Source of the DNA: Dyella terrae
GTDB taxonomy: Bacteria; Pseudomonadota; Gammaproteobacteria; Xanthomonadales; Rhodanobacteraceae
Reading direction: 5' to 3'
DNA: 64,000 nucleotides
Assembly (NCBI RefSeq): GCF_022394535.1
Contig: NZ_CP089414.1
Span: 3,286,001-3,350,000, forward strand
Positions within the stretch are counted from its first letter, which is position 1; every line of letters starts with the position of its first letter. Shown here piece by piece: positions 59,235 through 64,000 of this stretch. Both the position numbers and the translations under genes were made by a program. The notes below the pieces were generated by a model. It saw only the letters and a program-made list of their open reading frames with translations. It was not told where the DNA came from and made no database searches.

Positions 59235-59269
59235 TGCACCATCATGGACACTGCGCCGACATGGTGCAA
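59234..59269. promoter_or_regulatory. NtrC-box-like tandem sites before ntrB
   Basis: TGCGC-N7-GTGCA (59252-59268) matches the NtrC consensus TGCAC-N7-GTGCA in all but one base. A weaker TGCAC-N7-GACAC abuts it (59235-59251). The outer arms TTGCACCAT and ATGGTGCAA form a perfect 9-bp inverted repeat. Binding here would repress ntrBC. Confidence 0.5.
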
Positions 59270-59293
59270 TGGTGTTTTTTTAGGGGCACGAGG

Positions 59294-59356
59294 TGTCGGG
59301 AACCCAATGGCTGTCAGTAGTACCAAATTCCTGTCAGAGCACTTAAATCATGTCAG
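59294..59356 (+). repeat. Spaced TGTCAG repeats, possible insertion-sequence end remnant
   Basis: TGTCGG at 59294 and TGTCAG at 59312, 59332 and 59351, with starts 18-20 bases apart. Multiple short repeats at such spacing are known at the ends of IS21-family elements; no transposase gene remains here. Confidence 0.35.
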
Positions 59357-59444
59357 TAGGGTTCGGTTTTGTCCCTTCAGCCGTCGCAGACCGGCACATG
59401 TTGAAATCCACATTCCAGCCCGCTGCGTTGGGACACTGGCAGAA

Positions 59445-59476
59445 AAAGGCCCGCAAGGGGGAGCCTGCGGGCCTTT
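59445..59476 (-). terminator. Leftward terminator in the gap after ntrB
   Basis: Arms 59445-59455 and 59466-59476 (AAAGGCCCGCA), followed on the minus strand by a TTTTTCT tract. It may end the NmrA-DoxX transcript some 300 bases beyond the DoxX stop. Confidence 0.6.
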
Positions 59477-59559
59477 GGTCATCCATCTCTTACGCTGCTT
59501 AAGCAGGGAGGGGAGGCCCGGCTAAGCGATGGGACTGATGTCTCACGACATGGAATAAC

Positions 59560-59575
59560 TATACTCTTTAGTATA
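59560..59575. promoter_or_regulatory. AT-rich dyad, possible HxlR/ArsR-type operator
   Basis: TATACT-CTTT-AGTATA is a perfect 6-bp dyad with a 4-base centre. Operators of winged-helix repressors near NmrA/QorB-type genes often have this form. No such repressor gene is present in the window. Confidence 0.35.
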
Positions 59576-59779
59576 TTAATAAAGTGTAACTTGGTCGGAC
59601 CCTAGTTCTCGCGCAGCTAGGGCTTGCCGGCTGAGACGTTGCTGCATCGCGAACTCGGCTTTGCACATCGAAGACACTGCGCTCGGCGATGCGCACGCGT
59701 TCATGCGGTCAACGAAAGCATGGTTTCGCCCGATATCGATTCCGCGAAGCCGGGCGTATATCTACTTGTCCGCCACGGT

Positions 59780-60148
59780 CTATGCAGGGTGGCCCATCGA
59801 CATCATCTGCTTGCGCAGGCTTGTCCAGCCAACCACAAGTGACAATGTCGCCACGACAAGTGGCGGCACAGCATGCCCGTATTCGCTGTGGATGATGACA
59901 GTCGCTAGAGCGGCAAACATGACACTGCAGCCGAGCACCGAGCCTAACAGGCGACTTGGCGCTCGCAAAAGCAAGATCGCAGCAGCGAGTTCCAGCGATC
60001 CGGTCACGAAGTGGAACCAGCGCGGGTAGCCCCATTTCAGGTATTCCTCGTAGATGGATCCCGGGGCGAAGATGTTGCTGAGTGAACCCACGACGAAGAA
60101 AGCGGCAAGCGCGAAAGGTAAGACTTGCCGCCAGGAGATTTTGGACAT
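59780..60148 (-). CDS. DoxX-like membrane protein
   Basis: A 122-residue protein with four predicted membrane helices (VLPFALAAFFVVGSLSNIF; FVTGSLELAAAILLL; LGSVLGCSVMFAALATVII; LVVATLSLVVGWTSL). The SIYEEYLKWGYPRWFHFVTG segment between helices one and two is characteristic of the DoxX-like family. Its role is not established. It lies 42 bases after the NmrA-like gene on the same strand, and the two are probably one unit under the divergent LysR regulator. Confidence 0.75.
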   Translation of the reverse strand: MSKISWRQVLPFALAAFFVVGSLSNIFAPGSIYEEYLKWGYPRWFHFVTGSLELAAAILLLRAPSRLLGSVLGCSVMFAALATVIIHSEYGHAVPPLVVATLSLVVGWTSLRKQMMSMGHPA

Positions 60149-60190
60149 GGGTCTGGCCTTGGATGATGAGTCTGCTGACGATCCGCGGAA

Positions 60191-61063
60191 CTACGCTGTA
60201 GCAGCCTTCTGAGCCGCCATGAAGACATCGCGAGCCGACGTCACGCCCGCAACGTGCTCCGTACCCTCGACTCCGAGATCCATCCAGCCCGCGTTGATGG
60301 CATCAAACATGGTTTCGGCCGGCCCTGTCTGACCCTTCGGAATGCCAAGCTGCTCGAACGCTGCCGGCCACCCGGCTCGCGGGATAGCAAAAGCTTTGAC
60401 GTCGGCCTTCAAGACGTCACCCAACTGTGTCGCTACTTCATCCGCGCTGACCATCGAACCGAGCTCGATGATCCGATGCCCCAACCATGTCGGCCCGGTC
60501 AGAAGCGCAGCGATCTTGGCACCGGCATCATGGGTCGCGACCATCGCCGATTTTCGATCGGTCGGGTTGTAGTAGACGGGTAACGTGCCACCTTGGGCCA
60601 CATGCAAACCGTAGAGGAAATTTTCGAAGAATCCGCCGGCGCGCACATAGGCAATGGGTAATGTCAGGTCGCGAAATCCTTGTTCCAGAAGCGACAGGGC
60701 CGTGATCATTCCCAACCCGCTGGTTCTGTTCGCACCCATGGATGAGAGTGCGACCACCCGCGGCGGTGCAGCCTGCGCAAGCGCCCCGACGTAGTTTGCA
60801 ATGACAGCCCTCGCTTCTTTGTAATCAGGTGAAGGGGCCCATACCGCGGGCAACATCACAAACGCGCCTTCGATATCTCTGAGCGCCATCTCCATGGCGG
60901 CCGAATCATTCCAGTCGCCCTCTACCACCTGCACACCTTGGTCGGCCCACTTCGCTGCTTTTTTACGACTCCGCACGAGCGCACGTACTTCTTTGCCTTG
61001 CGCCAACAGGTGTTTCGCAGTGGCGCCGCCCACTTTTCCCGTAATTCCCATGACTAAAAACAT
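60191..61063 (-). CDS. NmrA-family NAD(P)-binding protein
   Basis: A 290-residue atypical SDR with MGITGKVGGATAKHLLAQGK as the dinucleotide motif, ALVRSRKKAAKW after the second strand, and VVALSSMGANRTSG. No YxxxK pair is visible, as usual for NmrA-like proteins, which sense or reduce with NAD(P)H (QorB-like). Together with a DoxX-like gene and a divergent LysR gene it forms a common small oxidoreductase module. Confidence 0.85.
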   Translation of the reverse strand: MFLVMGITGKVGGATAKHLLAQGKEVRALVRSRKKAAKWADQGVQVVEGDWNDSAAMEMALRDIEGAFVMLPAVWAPSPDYKEARAVIANYVGALAQAAPPRVVALSSMGANRTSGLGMITALSLLEQGFRDLTLPIAYVRAGGFFENFLYGLHVAQGGTLPVYYNPTDRKSAMVATHDAGAKIAALLTGPTWLGHRIIELGSMVSADEVATQLGDVLKADVKAFAIPRAGWPAAFEQLGIPKGQTGPAETMFDAINAGWMDLGVEGTEHVAGVTSARDVFMAAQKAATA

Positions 61064-61150
61064 GAGCGTTGTCCTTCATCAGTTCGATGGCCCACGGTAT
61101 CCCGCGCGCTACTATTCGACTACGAGGTACATTCGGAACGGGCTGTGTAG

Positions 61151-62098
61151 ATGAACTTAACAATCGCTCGAACCCATCTGGATGGGCTTGTCATGTTTTT
61201 GACCGTAGCGGAGTGCCAAGGCTTCCGCGCTGCGGCGCGGCACCTCGGCATTACGCCGTCCGCGGTCAGTCAGGCGATACGCAGCCTGGAGGAACGGGTT
61301 GGAGCGCCCCTCTTCTCCCGTACGACACGAAGCGTCAGGCTGACCGAAGCGGGCGAACGCCTGCTTGCCCACGCGCGCCCGGCGATCGACATGCTCACAG
61401 CAGGGTTGGATGCCGCGAGTGGCTTGGGTGGCGAGATTACCGGTCGACTGCGCATCAATGCGCCCAGGCCGATCTTGCCCCTGCTGGTGAATCGCTTGCT
61501 GCCTGACTTTCTTGATGCTCACCCGAACGTTGAACTTGAACTGGTGGGCGAAGATCGACCGATCGACATCGTCGAAGAAGGTTTCGATGCGGGGATACGT
61601 CTCGGAAATTTCGTCCAGATCGACATGGTCGCGGTGTGGCTAACGCCACCCGAGCGCTTCGTCGTCGTCGGCTCCCCGGGCTTGTTTCGGAAGCATGGCC
61701 GGCCGACGTCTCCGCGTGATCTGCAGAATTTCCGTTGCATTCTGCTCCGTCAGTCCGTGCGAGCGCTCGATCATTGGCAATTTGTCGTCGATGGTCAGCA
61801 CACCACGGTGGGTGTCGAGGGGCCGCTCGTGATCAACGACATCGAGGCCTGCATTCACTCAGCGCTGAGGGGTGTCGGGCTCTTCCAATTGCCGTATTCG
61901 CTGGTGATGTCGCATCTTGAAAGTGGAGATCTGCAGACCGTGCTCGAACCTTATTGTGAAGAGGTTCCGGGACTTTCCCTCTACTATCCAAGCCGAAGTC
62001 AGTCACTGCCAAAACTTCGCGCCTTTGTCGATTTCGCCACCCAGCGAATGCGAAGAGCGTTCAAGCCGGGCGATTACCTGCCGAATCCCGTGTCCTGA
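61151..62098 (+). CDS. LysR-family transcriptional regulator
   Basis: A 315-residue protein with an N-terminal winged HTH (MFLTVAECQGFRAAARHLGI, PSAVSQAIRSLEERVGAPLF, RTTRSVRLTEAGERL) and a full effector domain. It is divergent from the NmrA-DoxX pair with 87 bases between, the classical layout for a LysR activator of its neighbours. The effector is unknown. Confidence 0.92.
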   Translation: MNLTIARTHLDGLVMFLTVAECQGFRAAARHLGITPSAVSQAIRSLEERVGAPLFSRTTRSVRLTEAGERLLAHARPAIDMLTAGLDAASGLGGEITGRLRINAPRPILPLLVNRLLPDFLDAHPNVELELVGEDRPIDIVEEGFDAGIRLGNFVQIDMVAVWLTPPERFVVVGSPGLFRKHGRPTSPRDLQNFRCILLRQSVRALDHWQFVVDGQHTTVGVEGPLVINDIEACIHSALRGVGLFQLPYSLVMSHLESGDLQTVLEPYCEEVPGLSLYYPSRSQSLPKLRAFVDFATQRMRRAFKPGDYLPNPVS

Positions 62099-62203
62099 TC
62101 TGGCCGTTATCAACCTGCGACGCATGGAACGTCTAAACCAACTTTGCTGATCCGCACCGGCATGAAAGTCGGCGGCGACAGACGTTGGGTCTAAACGGCA
62201 CAC

Positions 62204-62241
62204 AAAGTCTGTGTCCTGGGGCCGCCAAAGACACAGACTTT
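62204..62241. repeat. Inverted repeat after the TonB-dependent receptor gene
   Basis: Perfect 12-bp arms (AAAGTCTGTGTC, 62204-62215, with 62230-62241) around a 14-base loop. It lies 48 bases after the receptor stop. No T-tract follows, so it is either a weak terminator or a mobile palindromic unit. Confidence 0.5.
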
Positions 62242-62289
62242 AGGTCCCTAAAACGTACGGACTATGGAGCTCTGCCCATCGGCGGTCGG

Positions 62290-64000
62290 TCAGTACTTTG
62301 CGCGGATCGTCAGCATGAAGCTCCGCGGCGCGCCGTAGAAACCGCCTGCGGCGTAGAAGCTTTGGTAGTAATGGCGATCCAACGCGTTGTCGATCGTCGC
62401 AGTGACATTCCAGTACGGGTCGATGCGATACCCCACTTGCAACGATGCGGTCGTATAGCCCGGCGCGCGCACGTTGCCGCTGGTCCAACCGCTCGACGCC
62501 AACAGTCCCGCACCGATATTGAACCCGCGCAGCGTTTCGTTCTGGAAGTGATAGTTGCTCCAGATTTTGGCGTTGTGTCGCGGCGTGATGGCAGAGAGGT
62601 TCGCTTCGTCCTGCTCGGTGCGGTAGTGCGGGTCCAGATAGGTGTATCCCGCACTCAAGTCCCAACCGGGTAGCGGTGAACCGCCAATCTCAGCCTCGGC
62701 ACCGTTCATGCGAACCTCGCCGGCCGCGCTGTAGAAGAAGATGTCGCTGGAGTAGTAGGCGCGGTTACGGTCCTTGAGGTTGAACAACGCCATCGATGCG
62801 TTGAGCTTGCCGTCGTAGAACTCACCCTTTGCACCGATCTCGTACTGGTCACCGGTGCGCGGCGGCAACGGTGAGCCGCTCGCCGTCAGTTGGGACTGCG
62901 GCACGAAGATCTGCGAGTAACTTCCGTACAACGAGATCTGGCTATTCAAGTTGTAGATCAGTCCCGCATAGGGGGTGAACTTGTGATCCACACCGCCCGG
63001 GTCGCGCGGCATGTTCGGCGTGGTGCCGACGTCGGCATTGCCGCTGAATGTGTGGTAGTTGCTCACGCGGCCACCCAGCACGAAGGTGAGCGGGTCCGTG
63101 ATGCTGAAACGCGCCTGGCCGTAGATCCCGTATTGCTCGGTACGCGTCTGGTAGTTGCCCGCCAGCGGAATCGACGGTTGCGGCAACTGCACCAGCTGGA
63201 AGATGTCAGTGCTACCCCAGGCCTCATTGGAGTACTGGTCCTGCGTCTTCACTTCGTCGTAGTTCATGCCGACCAGCAGCTGATGCGTGCGACCGAACAG
63301 ATCGAACGGCCCGCTTGCATTGACATCGGTGGAGAGCCAATTGAAGCGTGTGTTGTCCCTCAGCGGGGAAGTAACTCACGTCGTTGGTCACCGGATCGAT
63401 CGTGCTTGGCAAGCCGATGTAGCGCGCGTCTGCGTCGCTGGAGCGATAACGCGCGCTCACGCGCATGCGCCAACCACCATCGAAGAAGTGATCGAGCTCG
63501 GCAAAGGCCTCTCGGGTGTTCTGGTTGCTGCGCGTCCAATCGGGAAACGGGTTGGTCGAGGGCGACAGGTTCAACAGCGCCCCGGTGCTATAGGCAGGGA
63601 TGGCCGAGAGGATGCCGTGCGTCTCGTCGTGCTGCACCGTGCCCGACAGCGACAGCAGCGTACTTGCGCCCAGGTGGTATTCCAGGATGCCGTACAGCAT
63701 CTGCGATTCATGATGTGAGTGGTCGTAGAACTGGTCGCTATCCGTATCGGCGATCACCATGCGGCCCTGCAGCGTTTTGTTTTGGTTGAGCGAGCCGGAT
63801 ACATCCAGGTCGCCGTGAAACTGGTTCCACGAACCCACGCTCAGGCCGCCCGACACCTGCGTATCTGCAGTGGGGCGTTTGCGGGCGAAGTTCACCAGGC
63901 CCCCGGGTTCGCCCGAACCTTCCAGCAGGCCGGCCGAGCCGCGGATGATTTCGATGCGGTCGTACATGGACAGATCGAACTGCGGCGCACCGACGTTGAG
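62290..64000 (-). pseudogene. TonB-dependent siderophore receptor, frameshifted and cut by the window edge
   Basis: The visible part covers the end of the plug (YDRIEIIRGSAGLLEGSGEP, GGLVNFARKRPT) and the whole outer-membrane barrel, ending RSFMLTIRAKY. The upstream frame (64000 to about 63365) runs to DVSYFPA and then into nonsense. The downstream frame takes over exactly at LRDNTRFNWLSTDVNASG and goes to the stop. One extra base in GCGGGG at 63364-63368 explains the break; without it the text reads SYFPLRDNTRF. The style resembles FhuE/FpvA-type ferric-siderophore receptors. The N-terminus lies beyond the right edge. As written it cannot make a full barrel. Confidence 0.87.

Larger units (their letters stand above)
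59235..59779. other. Gene-poor gap with IS-end-like repeats, a leftward terminator and an AT-rich dyad
   Basis: No gene is supported. It holds the NtrC-like sites, a spaced TGTCAG array (59294-59356), a hairpin at 59445-59476 whose T-tract (T5) is on the minus strand, and a TATACT-CTTT-AGTATA dyad (59560-59575) in an AT-rich patch. It looks like an insertion or deletion scar between core and accessory DNA. Confidence 0.5.

Overview
The window is GC-rich gammaproteobacterial chromosome. Its gene set points to the Xanthomonadales, most likely the family Rhodanobacteraceae (Dyella, Rhodanobacter or Luteibacter-like): glyQS, a DUF1820 gene, a rhomboid gene, a canonical rrn operon, tyrS, mepM-anmK, ampG-xthA, pyrE, coaBC-dut with a long membrane-anchored algC, radC, argS followed by a SPOR gene, speA/speE and ntrBC. 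The genus is inferred from gene content and order; no database search was possible.

Layout. 0-9 kb: an XRE-type regulator, glyQS, a lone GspE/PilB-type ATPase broken by one extra base, a class I glutamine amidotransferase, an RMD1/DUF155 protein, a DUF1820 protein and a rhomboid protease. 9-14.8 kb: a complete leftward rRNA operon (16S, tRNA-Ile GAT, tRNA-Ala TGC, 23S, 5S), with two good promoters, an AT-rich UP-like tract and boxA-like sites. 14.8-21.3 kb: tyrS, then cell-wall genes (mepM peptidase, anmK kinase, AmpG-type permease), a ribbon-helix-helix-like protein and xthA. 21.3-27.4 kb: an acetyltransferase with a C7 tract that breaks its frame, pyrE, a DUF4124 protein and the coaBC-dut-algC run. 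27.4-30.9 kb: two SDR genes and a divergent LysR regulator lying between coaBC and radC. 31-37.6 kb: argS and a SPOR gene, then a 1075-residue autotransporter flanked by a second, partial copy of the SPOR 3' end. 38.6-42.5 kb: a leftward operon of 3-hydroxybutyrate dehydrogenase, acetoacetate decarboxylase, a patatin-like hydrolase and a 3-hydroxyisobutyrate dehydrogenase-like enzyme, preceded by a 24-bp perfect palindrome. 42.5-45.5 kb: divergent speA and speE. 45.6-50.7 kb: a small membrane protein, an unknown exported protein, a ParA-like ATPase, sixA, yceI and a phospholipase-D lipoprotein. 50.7-59.2 kb: a TonB-like protein, a thiolase, an unknown protein, a PAS-GGDEF-EAL protein, an acetyltransferase and ntrC/ntrB. 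59.2-64 kb: a more accessory-looking tail with IS-end-like repeats, DoxX-like, NmrA-like and LysR genes, and a frameshifted TonB-dependent receptor running off the right edge.

Functional themes. Cell-wall turnover is served by mepM, anmK and ampG. Pyrimidine and coenzyme A supply by pyrE, dut and coaBC. Polyamines by speA and speE. Nitrogen control by ntrBC. Four-carbon storage compounds or ketone bodies by bdh, adc and patatin, with a FadI-type thiolase elsewhere.

The most interesting signals are four. First, the autotransporter block bounded by a 169-bp direct repeat of the SPOR gene end, whose two copies diverge on one side and are almost identical on the other. Second, three single-base insertions that break otherwise well-preserved genes, plus a G7 tract that may be a fourth. 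Third, an intrinsic terminator in an otherwise empty gap that points to an unannotated leftward small RNA beside radC. Fourth, the palindromic operator ahead of the 3-hydroxybutyrate operon. No CRISPR array, intact insertion sequence, prophage or recognisable new defence system was seen.
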